DNA of 64,000 bases from the NCBI RefSeq assembly GCF_004114935.1, contig NZ_CP022221.1, positions 1,302,001-1,366,000 of the forward strand, read 5' to 3'. Positions 43,319-51,916 of the stretch are shown here, in pieces. The notes below the pieces were generated by a model that saw only the letters and a list, made by a program, of their open reading frames with translations, searched no databases and was not told the DNA's origin. This stretch comes from Bradyrhizobium zhanjiangense. Its GTDB lineage: Bacteria > Pseudomonadota > Alphaproteobacteria > Rhizobiales > Xanthobacteraceae. Made by a program: the position numbers and the translations under genes. Positions within the stretch are counted from its first letter, which is position 1. Each line of letters starts with the position of its first letter.

Positions 43319-44224
43319 CTACTTCCCCGCCAATCCGCCCTTCGCTCCAACCACCACCCCCGCCTTCCGCTCGATCGGCTTGATCGCCGCGGTGAAATCG
43401 GATTCTGCGCCTTCCGCGCTGATCACAGTCTCCCACAACCGCCCCACGGCATCAGCGACTTCCATCGACAGGCCGAGCTGCTTCATCTCCTCCAGCGCCA
43501 GCCGCACGTCCTTCACCATCAATCCCGTGGCGAAGCCGAAATCGAACGTGCGCGGCAGCACCGAGCGCGGAAACTTGTCGCGGCTCGCGGTGTTCATGCC
43601 GGAGCCCGCATTGATGACGTCGATCATCACCGCGGGATCGAGCCCCGCCTTGACTCCCATCACCACGGCTTCCGACGTCGCCACGATCGCGGTGGCCGAG
43701 AGGAAATTGTTGGCGAGCTTCATGGTCTGCGCCGCGCCCGGCTGCTCGCCGATGAAGAACACCTTTCCGATCACGTCGAGCGCAGGCTTCAGCAGCTCGA
43801 ACTCCGCCTTCGGCCCCGAGACCATCACCGCCAGCGTGCCTTTCTCGGCGCCGCCGACGCCGCCGGACACGGGACAGTCGATCTGCACGATGTCGCGCTT
43901 GGCCAAGAGGCCGTGGATCTTCGCAGCCATCGCCGAGCCGACGGTGGAGAGATCGATGAAACGTTTCGCGCGCTTGCCCTCGATCACGCCGTTTGCGCCC
44001 GTCGCGACCTCGAGCGAAGCCTGCAGCGAAGGCAGGCTCGCCATCACGGTCTCGATCTGGTCGGCGACGTCCTTCGGCGATGTCGCAGCAGTGGCGCCGC
44101 GTGCCACCAGCTTGTCGACGACCTCCTGGCGCATGTCGAACACGACGAGCTTGTGTCCTGCTTCAATCAGCCGTCGCGCCATCGGGAAACCCATGTTTCC
44201 GAGCCCGATGAATCCGATGTCCAT
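43319..44224 (-). CDS. NAD(P)-dependent beta-hydroxyacid dehydrogenase (3-hydroxyisobutyrate dehydrogenase type)
   Basis: 301 residues. N-terminal Rossmann motif MDIGFIGLGNMGFPMARRL, the substrate loop DCPVSGGVGGAEKGTLAVMVSG (about 121-142), the catalytic Lys in MKLANNFLSATAIVA (about 170-184), and the C-terminal helical domain. Members include 3-hydroxyisobutyrate dehydrogenase (MmsB) and 2-hydroxy-3-oxopropionate reductase (GarR); the sequence alone does not separate them. ATG 44224 follows AAGGAAATACC. It is flanked on both sides by family D repeats. Confidence 0.88.
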   Translation of the reverse strand: MDIGFIGLGNMGFPMARRLIEAGHKLVVFDMRQEVVDKLVARGATAATSPKDVADQIETVMASLPSLQASLEVATGANGVIEGKRAKRFIDLSTVGSAMAAKIHGLLAKRDIVQIDCPVSGGVGGAEKGTLAVMVSGPKAEFELLKPALDVIGKVFFIGEQPGAAQTMKLANNFLSATAIVATSEAVVMGVKAGLDPAVMIDVINAGSGMNTASRDKFPRSVLPRTFDFGFATGLMVKDVRLALEEMKQLGLSMEVADAVGRLWETVISAEGAESDFTAAIKPIERKAGVVVGAKGGLAGK

Positions 44225-44280
44225 GGTATTTCCTTGTGGTTGTTGTTCGTTGTTGTGAAAGATGCGCACTCCACCCTCGG

Positions 44281-44438
44281 TGTCGTCCCGGACCAGCGCG
44301 CCTTAAGCGCGCGCCGATCCGGGACCCATAACCACAGGCAGAAATTGTTGCGCGAAAGCGGTAACTCCGGGTCCCCGCAACCACACCGGCCTGTGGCTAT
44401 GGGTCCCGGATCTGCGCTTACGCTTGTCCGGGACGACG
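44281..44438. repeat. palindromic dispersed repeat family D, copy 2 of 2
   Basis: Arms TGTCGTCCCGGACCAGCGC...GATCCGGGACCCATAACC and CTATGGGTCCCGGATCTG...CTTGTCCGGGACGACGG. Compared with copy 1 the left arm has an insertion (GCGCGCCTTAAGCGCGCGCC, itself a short palindrome). Confidence 0.9.
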
Positions 44439-44457
44439 GCGGCGGGTGGCTTGCCGC

Positions 44458-44841
44458 TCACGCCTTCCCATCGATCTCCGAAAACACCTCGCGCGCGATG
44501 CGAAAACTGTCGACGGCCGCCGGCATGCCGCCATAGATCGCGACTTGCATCAGGATCTCGCGGATCTCCTCGCGGGTGACGCCGTTGGTCAGCGCGCCCT
44601 TCAGATGTGCGCGGAATTCGTGCTGGCGGTTAAGGATCGCGATCATCGCGATGTTGAGCATGCTGCGGGTCTTGCGCGGCAGTTCCTCGCGGCCCCACAC
44701 CGTGCCCCAGCAATATTCGTTGAGCATTTCCTGGAACGGACGGTTGAAATCGTCGACGTTCTTCAGGGCGTTGTTGACATAGGCCTCGCCCAGCACCGCT
44801 TTGCGGACTTCCAGGCCCTTGTCGTGCATCTTCTTGTCCAT
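44458..44841 (-). CDS. carboxymuconolactone decarboxylase family protein (PcaC-like)
   Basis: 127 residues. The CMD fold: LGEAYVNNALKNVDDFNRPFQ at residues 17-37, MLNIAMIAILNRQHEF (about 61-76) with the conserved Glu/His pair in QHEFRAHLKGAL, and EIREILMQVAIYGGMPAA (about 91-108). No Cys pair of the AhpD type is present, so it is closer to PcaC 4-carboxymuconolactone decarboxylase, an enzyme of the protocatechuate branch of the beta-ketoadipate pathway, than to peroxidase AhpD. Other pca genes are not in the window, so the role could differ. Confidence 0.85.
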   Translation of the reverse strand: MDKKMHDKGLEVRKAVLGEAYVNNALKNVDDFNRPFQEMLNEYCWGTVWGREELPRKTRSMLNIAMIAILNRQHEFRAHLKGALTNGVTREEIREILMQVAIYGGMPAAVDSFRIAREVFSEIDGKA

Positions 44842-45010
44842 GGCGTTTCCTTCGTTTTCCTCGGGATGGCGCCGCGGAAATTACGGGGTCGAGCCGGGCC
44901 AGTCACGTCCTCGTGTTATGCGGGAAAAGGGGTGTCTCCCGTCCAGGAACGGATGCCTCAGTGCTGCCGTTGTGATAGGCTTCTCTCTACCGGGCAACCT
45001 GGAGAGCTGA

Positions 45011-46993
45011 TTGAACGGCGTCACCCCCGACCCGTCAGACCCGATCCGCGATGGCGACGCTCTGTCGCGGCTGAAGCTGGCGCAGGCCCTCGATCGGGCC
45101 ATTTATGCCATCGCGTGGGAGCGTGCCTGGCCGAACCTGGCGCGGCTTCTGACCGTCATCGGTCTGTTCCTGGTGGTGTCCTGGGCCGGGCTGTGGCTAT
45201 CCTTGCCGTTCGTCGCCCGCGCCATCGGTCTCGTGATTTTCGCCGGCATCGCGATTGCCGCTCTGTTCCCGTTGATTCGCTTCCGCTGGCCGAGCCGGGA
45301 GGAGGCGCTGAGCCGGCTCGATCGTGGCTCCGGTATCCGTCACCGCCCGGCGACCACGCTCACGGACACGCTGACCTCGCAGGACCCGGTTGCCAAGGCG
45401 CTGTGGCAGGCGCAGCGCGAGCGCACGCTGGCCTCGCTCAAGCGCATCCGCGCCGGCCTGCCGCATCCGCGGCTCGCGCTCCACGATCCCTGGGCGCTGC
45501 GCGCGCTCGTCATGGTGATGCTGGTTGCGACCTTCTTCGCCGCCGGCGACGAACGTGCGATGCGGCTCGGGGCCGCCTTCGACTGGAACGGCGTGCTGGC
45601 CCCGACCAATGTTCGCGTCGACGCCTGGGTGACACCGCCGCTCTACACCGGCAAGCCGCCGATCATCCTGTCGGCCGCCAACAAGGAAGCCGCAGCACTG
45701 CCCGCCAGCGGCCCGCTTGCCGTTCCCGCCGGCTCGACCCTGATCGTACGTTCCTCCGGCGGCAGCCTGGATGTCGCGGTCTCCGGCGGTCTCAAGGAGG
45801 TCGCCCCCACGGAAGCCGCGCCCAAGGGCACCAACGAAAAGCACTTCGCCATCGCTGCCGACGGCACCGCGCATGTCCGCGCGCCCTCGGGCCAACCGCA
45901 ATGGGCGTTTGCGGCAACGCCGGACCGTCCGCCGACGATCGCACTCGCCAAGGACCCCGAGCGCCAGGCGCGCGGCGCGCTCCAACTCTCCTACAAGATC
46001 GAGGACGATTACGGCGTCACCGGCGCCGACGCGCACATTGCGATCCGCCCCGCCGACGCCAAGGATAACATCAAGGACGCCGGCAAGAATGGCGGCAAGG
46101 ATAACGCGAAGGACAACAGCAAGGACGCCGACGCCAAAGGCGCGGCGCGGCCGTTGTTCCAGCCGCCGCAATTCCCGCTCGTGCTGCCGAACGCGCGCAC
46201 CCGTAACGGCGTCGGCCAGACGGTGAAGGACCTCAGCGAGGATCCCTATGCCGGCGCCGACGTCACGCTGACGCTCACCGCCAAGGACGAGGCCGGCAAC
46301 GAGGCGCGAAGCGAGCCCTTCAACCTGCGCCTGCCCGAGCGTCTCTTCACGAACTCGCTCGCGCGAGCGCTGATCGAGCAGCGCCGCATCCTCGCGTTAG
46401 ACGCCAACAGGAATTCCGAGGTCTACACCGCGCTCGACGCGCTGATGATCGCGCCCGAATTGTTCACACCGGACGCCGGTTGCTATCTCGGCCTCCGCAG
46501 CCTGGCGTCCCAGCTCGAGGCGGCCCGCACCGACGACGCGCTGCGCGAGGTGGTGGCGAGCATGTGGGCGTTCGCGGTCACCATCGAGGACGACGGCGTC
46601 GCCGGCAGCGTCAACGCGGCGCTGCGCTCGGCGCAGGACGCACTCAAGGCGGCGCTGGAACGCGGCGCCAGCGAGGACGAGATCAGGGTGCTGACGCAAA
46701 AGCTCCGCGAGGCCATGGCCGGCAAGGTGCGTGACCTCGCCCGGCGCGCCGAGCAAAATCCGCTCGGACCGCGGCAGCCGTTCCCCGCGGAGGTCCAGCT
46801 CATCCTCGACAAGGCCGTCGAGTTGCGACAGAAGACCCAGCATGCGACGCCCGAGCAGCTCGAGGAGCTGGCGCAGCAGCAGGACGCACTTCGCCAGCAG
46901 CTTCAGGCCTATCGGAAGTCGGCGAGCAACCGGGCCAAGGCGGGTAACGAGGGGGCCAACCAGTTTACGCGAGACCGGAAATGCGGAAGCTAG
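45011..46993 (+). CDS. TIGR02302/DUF4175 family membrane protein, N-terminal part
   Basis: 660 residues. Three membrane helices at the N-terminal end (about 42-64, 69-93 and 155-176: LLTVIGLFLVVSW, GLVIFAGIAIAALFP, ALVMVMLVATFFAAG), then a large exported region with Lys/Asp-rich low complexity (about 355-380). The final part is helical with Gln-rich coils (QLQAYRKSASNRA). TIGR02302 proteins are usually about 850 residues in one frame; I recall the model note that Bradyrhizobium has two tandem frames. Here the frame ends at 46993, and the missing C-terminal portion is the next gene. The start is TTG at 45011 after GGAGAG. Confidence 0.85.
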   Translation: MNGVTPDPSDPIRDGDALSRLKLAQALDRAIYAIAWERAWPNLARLLTVIGLFLVVSWAGLWLSLPFVARAIGLVIFAGIAIAALFPLIRFRWPSREEALSRLDRGSGIRHRPATTLTDTLTSQDPVAKALWQAQRERTLASLKRIRAGLPHPRLALHDPWALRALVMVMLVATFFAAGDERAMRLGAAFDWNGVLAPTNVRVDAWVTPPLYTGKPPIILSAANKEAAALPASGPLAVPAGSTLIVRSSGGSLDVAVSGGLKEVAPTEAAPKGTNEKHFAIAADGTAHVRAPSGQPQWAFAATPDRPPTIALAKDPERQARGALQLSYKIEDDYGVTGADAHIAIRPADAKDNIKDAGKNGGKDNAKDNSKDADAKGAARPLFQPPQFPLVLPNARTRNGVGQTVKDLSEDPYAGADVTLTLTAKDEAGNEARSEPFNLRLPERLFTNSLARALIEQRRILALDANRNSEVYTALDALMIAPELFTPDAGCYLGLRSLASQLEAARTDDALREVVASMWAFAVTIEDDGVAGSVNAALRSAQDALKAALERGASEDEIRVLTQKLREAMAGKVRDLARRAEQNPLGPRQPFPAEVQLILDKAVELRQKTQHATPEQLEELAQQQDALRQQLQAYRKSASNRAKAGNEGANQFTRDRKCGS

Positions 46994-48129
46994 CACGCGT
47001 GCCAGTCTTGAGGGCGATGTCGATCGCCAGTCTCGCCTTCTTGTTGGGAGGCTTGTCTCCTGCGGCTGCCCAGCTGGATCAGGATCCCGATGCGCTGCTC
47101 GACAGCGCCGAAAAGGCCATGCAGGATTCCGGCGACAGCCTCAGGCAGAAGGAATCCGGGAAGAGCCTGAACAACCAGTCCGACGCCATCCAGAAGCTCG
47201 AGGAATACAAGCGGGCGACGGAACGGAGCCAATCCTCCAGCCGTGATCGCAACGTCATCACGCAACGCGATCTCGACGACCTCCTGAGGCAGATCGAGAA
47301 GGCGGCGCGCGAAGGCAATCGCGAGGCGGCCCAGCGCATGCTCGAGCAGCTCGCGCAGATCATGGAAAATCTCCAGATGGCGCAGCCCGGGCAATCCGGC
47401 GACAGCGACATGGAGCAGGCGCTCAACGAGCTCAGCGACATGATCCGCAAGCAGCAGCAATTGCGCGACAAGACATTCAAGCAGGGCCAGGATTCCCGGC
47501 GTGACCGCTCACGCGGCAAGCAGGGCGATCAGTCGATGTCGGACCTTCAGCAGGACCAGCAGGCGCTGCGCGACCGCCTGAAGAAGTTGCAGGACGAGCT
47601 CGCCAAGCGCGGCCTCGCGCAGAAGGGACAAAAAGGTCAGAAGCAGCAGGGGCAGAAGGGGCAGCAGGGCGAGCAGGGCCAGTCCGGCCAGAATGGCGAT
47701 CAGGACGGCGACCAGGGCGATGACGACAGCAGTCTGGATGACGCCGACGGGGCCATGGGCGATGCCGGATCGAAGCTCGGCGAGGGCAATGCCGACGGCG
47801 CCGTGGATTCGCAGGGCAAGGCCCTCGAGGCCTTGCGCAAGGGCGCGCAGAAGATGGCCGAGGCGATGCAGCAGGGTGATGGCGACGGGCAGGGCGATGG
47901 TCCCGGCAATCGCGCCGGCCGTCAGCAGAGCGGCGGCAATCAGACCGATCCGCTGGGCCGTCCGCTTCACGGCCGCGATCTGAGCGACGACTACACCGTC
48001 AAGATCCCCGGCGAGATCGATGCCCAGCGTGTCCGCCGCATCCTCGAAGAGCTCCGCCGCCGCCTGGGCGATACCTCGCGCCCGCAGATCGAGCTCGACT
48101 ATCTCGAGCGGCTGCTGAAGGATTTTTGA
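46981..48129 (+). CDS. TIGR02302 family, C-terminal part as a separate exported protein
   Basis: 382 residues. It corresponds to the missing end of the preceding protein, but starts anew: residues 1-31 read as a signal peptide (MSIASLAFLLGGLSPAAAQ), followed by helical Gln/Asp/Gly-rich sequence (GQKGQKQQGQKGQQGEQG near 215-235), and an ordered C-terminus (DYTVKIPGEIDAQRVRRILE...LDYLERLLKDF). It overlaps the previous frame by 13 bases (ATG 46981, alternative ATG 47017 with GAGGGCG). Coupled translation likely keeps the two halves equimolar; both would meet in the periplasm. Confidence 0.85.
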   Translation: MRKLARVPVLRAMSIASLAFLLGGLSPAAAQLDQDPDALLDSAEKAMQDSGDSLRQKESGKSLNNQSDAIQKLEEYKRATERSQSSSRDRNVITQRDLDDLLRQIEKAAREGNREAAQRMLEQLAQIMENLQMAQPGQSGDSDMEQALNELSDMIRKQQQLRDKTFKQGQDSRRDRSRGKQGDQSMSDLQQDQQALRDRLKKLQDELAKRGLAQKGQKGQKQQGQKGQQGEQGQSGQNGDQDGDQGDDDSSLDDADGAMGDAGSKLGEGNADGAVDSQGKALEALRKGAQKMAEAMQQGDGDGQGDGPGNRAGRQQSGGNQTDPLGRPLHGRDLSDDYTVKIPGEIDAQRVRRILEELRRRLGDTSRPQIELDYLERLLKDF

Positions 48130-48156
48130 CAACTCGATTTCTGGCCGCACACCCAG

Positions 48157-48187
48157 TGTCATCGCCCGGCTTGACCGGGCGATCCAG
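48157..48187. repeat. left fragment of a palindromic repeat interrupted by the IS element
   Basis: GTGTCATCGCCCGGCTTGACCGGGCGATCCAG is the left arm of a repeat whose right half lies at 49603-49748 on the other side of the IS. Its last three bases, CAG, form the target duplication. Confidence 0.75.
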
Positions 48188-49602
48188 GGCGGATTCAACC
48201 GCTCGTCGCAACACTCCGTGTATCACTCACCTGTAACAATTGGTCGAGAGTTTTGGCGGGTGTTTTCCAGCCGAGCGTCTTTCTGGGCCTGGTATTGAGT
48301 GCGAGAGCCACGGCCTCGAGGTCCTCGGCATTGTGCATGCTGAGATCGGTCCCTTTTGGAAAGTACTGACGCAGCAACCCATTCGTGTTCTCGTTGGTGC
48401 CGCGCTGCCATGGGCTATGAGGGTCGCAGAAGTAGACCTGTACGCCTGCATCGATCCTCAGACGTGCATGCTGTGCCAGCTCGGCTCCTTGATCCCAAGT
48501 CAGTGACCGACGCAGTTGCTCTGGCATGGTGACGATTGCGCGGATGATGGCATCGCGCACGGCCTCAGCGCCATGTCCGGCGAGTGCTTTCTTCACCCCA
48601 GCTTCCTGTTCCTGGCCCGTCATGCGCGGTAGATGCAGCAGAATGGTAAAACGGGTCGTGCGCTCCACCAGAGTGCCGATCGCGGAGCTTCCAAGGCCCA
48701 TAATGAGGTCACCTTCCCAGTGGCCCGGCACAGCTCGATCGGCGGCCTCCGCCGGACGCTGACTGATCATGATCTCGGAAGGAATAAAGCTTCGGCCTTT
48801 ACGCGCGCGCGCCCTTGGCATCCGCAACGCCCGCCCGGTGCGCAAGCAGGCCGTCAGTTCGCGACGCAAAGCCCCTCGTCCCTGCACATAAAGCGCCTGA
48901 TAGATCGCCTCGTGACTGATGCGCATCGTCTCATCCTCGGGGAAGTCGAGCCGAAGTCGCCGCGGAAATCTGTTCCGGGCTCCATGCCGTCGCCCAGCGC
49001 CGGTTTTGCCGATGTACAGCCCGGCGCCCCTTCCACACCACCTTCGGGCCAGGGAGGGGCTTCCCGTCCGGCTTGGCGATCATACCGGCAAGCCGGTCTT
49101 GCACATAATCCCGCAGGGCCGGATTGATTGCCAACTTCGCCAATTTGGGCCGTCGGGCGGATCGATCAGCGCGCCATTGTGCCGTGGTCGCGCGGTACTC
49201 TGCAGCGCCGTGGCGACGCGCCACATTGCGTCGGAGCTCACGAGAGATCGTGCATGGCGGCCGATCGAGCTGGCGAGCTATGGCTCGCACCCCATGCCCC
49301 TGCGCGCGCAAGATGGCGATCTCCTCACGCTCGGCGAACGAGAGGTAGCGCCCTGATGAGGGTTTTGACGACCGCGACAAATGTGTTGGCGGCATACCGC
49401 CCGCCCTCCGGAACCAGCGCACTCCGACCGCCGGCGACACCCCGGCCTCAATCGAAGCATCCTCGCTCGATCGCCCCGAGGCAATCGCGACCCAGAACGG
49501 TCTGTAATGCTCTCGCAGGGCCTTCTGAGCACGACCCACCCGCACACAGCTCTCCATCGCAACCTCCTTGCTGGAGTGTTGCGACGAGCGGTTGAATCCG
49601 CC
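48188..49602. mobile_element. IS30-family insertion sequence, 1415 bp
   Basis: Terminal inverted repeats are a perfect 30-bp match: GGCGGATTCAACCGCTCGTC followed by GCAACACTCC at the left (48188-48217) and its complement at the right (49573-49602). A 3-base CAG is duplicated on both sides (48185-48187 and 49603-49605). It carries one transposase reading frame on the minus strand, now frameshifted. It inserted into an intergenic palindromic repeat between the TIGR02302 pair and cpdR. Confidence 0.95.
48195..49557 (-). pseudogene. IS30 transposase interrupted by a +1 frameshift
   Basis: The N-terminal part (49557 down to about 48961) holds the helix-turn-helix (EREEIAILRAQGHGVRAIARQL, split here by length) and ends in WSPEQIS. 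One extra base at about 48961 (minus strand: TCC-G-CGGCGACTT) shifts the frame, giving a stop at about 48931. The C-terminal part resumes with RISHEAIYQALYVQGRG and keeps a complete DDE set: Asp in EGDLIMG, Asp in TWDQGAE, Glu in GTNENTNG. With AAGGAGG before ATG 49557 the gene was once well expressed. Frameshifting to make the full protein is possible but no slippery site stands out. Confidence 0.9.
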
Positions 49603-49748
49603 CAGTATTCCAGAGACGGAAGTGATTGAGTCGAGAGGCTGCGGCGTACTGGATGCCCCGGTCCCGGCTCCGCCAAGGCTACGCCGGGGCCACAAGGGTG
49701 CTCGGCCGCCGAAGCTTTAGCGAAGGCGGCAAGCCGGCGCATGACAGC
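49603..49748. repeat. right portion of the IS-interrupted palindromic repeat
   Basis: Begins CAGTATTCCAGAGACGGAAG directly after the IS and continues with GTACTGGATGCCCCGG, a nested GCCTTCG-like palindrome (GGCTCCGCCAAGGCTACGCC...GCCGAAGCTTTAGCGAAGGCGG) and the closing arm GCATGACAGCG that mirrors the left fragment GTCATCGC. It ends 24 bases before the cpdR stop. Confidence 0.7.
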
Positions 49749-49771
49749 GGAATGTGTAGCTCGCCCCGCCG

Positions 49772-50146
49772 CTACCTCTTCTTCGCCGCCAGCGCATCCG
49801 CCACCGCGGTGCGGATGTCGGCGACCGAGAACGGTTTTGTCACGACGTCGTGCACCAGCGCGTTGAGGTTCGAGGCGCGCTCGCGCTGGTCGGCAAAGCC
49901 GGTCATCAGCAGGATGGTCAGGCCGGGGAAATCGCGCGCGGCGGAGAGGGCCAGTGCGATGCCGTCCATGACAGGCATCTGGATGTCAGTGAGCAGCAGG
50001 TCGAACGCGCCGTCCTCGCGGGTCAGGATCTCCAGCGCCTCGGCGCCGTCCTGCGCGGTGACGGTCTCGTGGCCGTCCATGGCGATGGCGCGCGCCACCA
50101 GCGTGCGCATCGAATCCTCGTCGTCGGCGATCAGGATTTTCGGCAT
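49772..50146 (-). CDS. cpdR: single-domain response regulator CpdR
   Basis: 124 residues, a stand-alone receiver. Acidic pocket ADDED (7-11), phosphoacceptor Asp54 in LLTDIQMPVMDG, Thr in LLMTGFAD, Lys near 104 in VTKPFS. The final ~15 residues and the motif HDVVTKPFSVADIRTAV fit CpdR, which in Caulobacter and Sinorhizobium is phosphorylated by the CckA-ChpT relay and, when unphosphorylated, directs ClpXP to degrade cell-cycle proteins. The start at ATG 50146 drops an extension of 20 residues that lacks a ribosome signal. Confidence 0.88.
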   Translation of the reverse strand: MPKILIADDEDSMRTLVARAIAMDGHETVTAQDGAEALEILTREDGAFDLLLTDIQMPVMDGIALALSAARDFPGLTILLMTGFADQRERASNLNALVHDVVTKPFSVADIRTAVADALAAKKR

Positions 50147-50186
50147 GAGACCAAACCTTGGGACCAACTCCCGCTTGCGAGGCTGA

Positions 50187-51065
50187 TTATACGCTGCCGC
50201 CGGCAATGTCGCGGCGGTTGAAGAAGCGAACGTCGATATTGCGGCCCTCGGGCGGCGGCGAGGCCAGGCGCGAGCGGAAGAAGGCGCGCTCGCCGGGCCG
50301 CAGCACGGTCTGCTCCAGCACCGTGTTCCAGGCGTAGATCTCGGCGCCCTGCGCGTCGCGCACGGCGAAGCGCAGGCGCGGGATGTCGAGCGGCTTCTTG
50401 CCCTCGCCGACGATCACGCCCTCGATCACTAGCACCTGCTTACCGTCGACGGTTTCGCTGGACAGTTTGACGTCCTTGAAGGCCAATCCTCTCAGATTAA
50501 CCTCGAGCCCGACCATCTTGTAGAACGCTGCCGTCTGCGGCAGCAGCCGCACCATGTCGCCACGCCAGATCGCGAGCGCCACGACCAGCGCGCCCATGGC
50601 GGCGCAGGCGGTCGGCAGGCCGAAATAGGTTTTTCGCGGCGCCGTGGCGGCGGCCGGGCGGCTGACCCGCGCGCCGCGGCGACGGAACAGGCCGCGGAAC
50701 CAGGACTGATGCTGCGCGCCGGCGACGTCCTCCTCGGCGGCCCGGGCCGCCGCTGACCACTCGTCCTCGATCTCCCTGGTGTCCTCGGTCGGCCAGTCGC
50801 TGGCGATCGAGGGGCTTTCGACCATCGGGGTGTCAGCCGCGCTATCGTCCTTGGCGTAGGAGTTCCACTGCTCGGCGAGGTCGGACTGGTCCTCCGCCTG
50901 GCTGGCCGCGGCCATGGCCGGGACGGACGCCTCCTCGATGGCATCCTCAGCATGGGCGACCCAGGTCTCCTTGCAACGGGAGCAGCGCACCGTCCGGCCG
51001 TTCGCGCCCAAGCTCGCGGGCTTGATGGCGTAGGATGTCGTACAATGAGGGCAGACGATATGCAT
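50187..51065 (-). CDS. membrane protein with N-terminal MJ0042-type zinc ribbon
   Basis: 292 residues. Residues 1-37 hold a zinc ribbon with two CxxC knuckles, Cys5-Pro-His-Cys8 and Cys28-Ser-Arg-Cys31 (pattern CPHC...VRCSRC). The middle (40-140) is acidic and Ala/Ser/Glu-rich, a flexible linker; one membrane helix follows at about 140-165 (FGLPTACAAMGALVVALAIW), and the C-terminal ~120 residues form a beta-rich domain (DUF3426-like, with LRFAVRDAQGAEIYAW). Cytoplasmic zinc ribbon and periplasmic C-terminal domain are expected. Conserved next to ftsEX in this group; function unknown. Confidence 0.85.
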   Translation of the reverse strand: MHIVCPHCTTSYAIKPASLGANGRTVRCSRCKETWVAHAEDAIEEASVPAMAAASQAEDQSDLAEQWNSYAKDDSAADTPMVESPSIASDWPTEDTREIEDEWSAAARAAEEDVAGAQHQSWFRGLFRRRGARVSRPAAATAPRKTYFGLPTACAAMGALVVALAIWRGDMVRLLPQTAAFYKMVGLEVNLRGLAFKDVKLSSETVDGKQVLVIEGVIVGEGKKPLDIPRLRFAVRDAQGAEIYAWNTVLEQTVLRPGERAFFRSRLASPPPEGRNIDVRFFNRRDIAGGSV

Positions 51066-51256
51066 GGACGAGCCTTGATGCATGGACGAGGACTTGGACT
51101 GGTCTTGACGATGTCACGGTCGTGGAGAACCGGGCGGCCCTTATGCTACCGGGCGAGCGTTAACGAACCGGAAACCATAACGGTCGCAAAACCCGTTAAT
51201 CGCGTATGTCGGGGCACAACCGTGTGGCCCGCGCCCCCTCTCGAACGGAGCTGAGC

Positions 51257-51916
51257 TTGGTTCGGTTCGAAAATGTCGGATTGCGTTACGGTCTGGGGCC
51301 GGAGATCCTGCGCGACCTCAGCTTCCAGATCCCGGCGCATTCGTTTCAGTTTCTCACCGGACCGTCCGGTGCTGGCAAGACCTCGTTGTTGCGCCTGTTG
51401 TTCCTGTCGCATCGGCCGACGCGGGGCCTGGTCAATCTGTTCGGCCACGATATCTCGCGGCTCGGCAAGGACGAGATCGCCGACCTGCGCAAGCGCATCG
51501 GTATCGTGCTCCAGGATTTCCGCCTGCTCGACCACATGACGACCTATGAGAACGTCGCGCTGCCGTTCCGCGTCATGGGGCGTAGCGAGTCGAGCTATCG
51601 CAAGGAGGTCATCGATCTCCTGCGCTGGGTCGGCCTCGGTGACCGCATGGATGCGCTGCCGCCGATCCTGTCCGGCGGCGAGAAGCAGCGCGCCGCGATC
51701 GCGCGCGCGGTGATCTCGCGCCCGCAGCTGCTGCTCGCGGACGAGCCGACCGGCAGCGTCGACCCAACGCTCGGCCGCCGCCTGCTGCGGCTCTTCATCG
51801 AGCTCAACAAATCAGGCACGGCCGTCATCATCGCGACCCACGACATCGGCCTGATGGACCAGTACGAGGCGCGGCGGCTGGTGCTGCATCAGGGACGGCT
51901 GCACGTCTATGAGTAG
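51257..51916 (+). CDS. ftsE: cell division ATP-binding protein FtsE
   Basis: 219 residues. Walker A GPSGAGKTS (about 35-43), Q-loop IGIVLQDFRLLDHMT (about 83-97), signature LSGGEKQRAAIARA (about 136-149), Walker B LLLADEPTGSVD (about 156-167), switch IATHDIGLMD. FtsE and FtsX form the ABC-type complex at the septum that activates periplasmic amidases through coiled-coil partners. The protein should begin at the TTG of LVRFENVGLRYG (51257), preceded by GGAG, rather than at the earlier in-frame ATG 51206. FtsX overlaps by 8 bases. Confidence 0.92.
   Translation: MVRFENVGLRYGLGPEILRDLSFQIPAHSFQFLTGPSGAGKTSLLRLLFLSHRPTRGLVNLFGHDISRLGKDEIADLRKRIGIVLQDFRLLDHMTTYENVALPFRVMGRSESSYRKEVIDLLRWVGLGDRMDALPPILSGGEKQRAAIARAVISRPQLLLADEPTGSVDPTLGRRLLRLFIELNKSGTAVIIATHDIGLMDQYEARRLVLHQGRLHVYE

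Noticed and set aside
44446..46068. 540-codon plus-strand frame overlapping the TIGR02302 gene
   Set aside because: Same strand but different frame; translation is Arg/Pro-rich and begins in the antisense of a real gene; the TIGR02302 frame has membrane helices and a start signal.
46981..46993. Sequencing error as explanation of the TIGR02302 split
   Set aside because: Not excluded, but the second frame starts with a good signal peptide and start codon, and I recall a split in other bradyrhizobia, so fission is more likely.
48931..48970. Programmed frameshift in the IS30 transposase
   Set aside because: No A-rich or other slippery heptamer at the junction; the inserted base lies in an otherwise conserved codon run, so a mutation is simpler.
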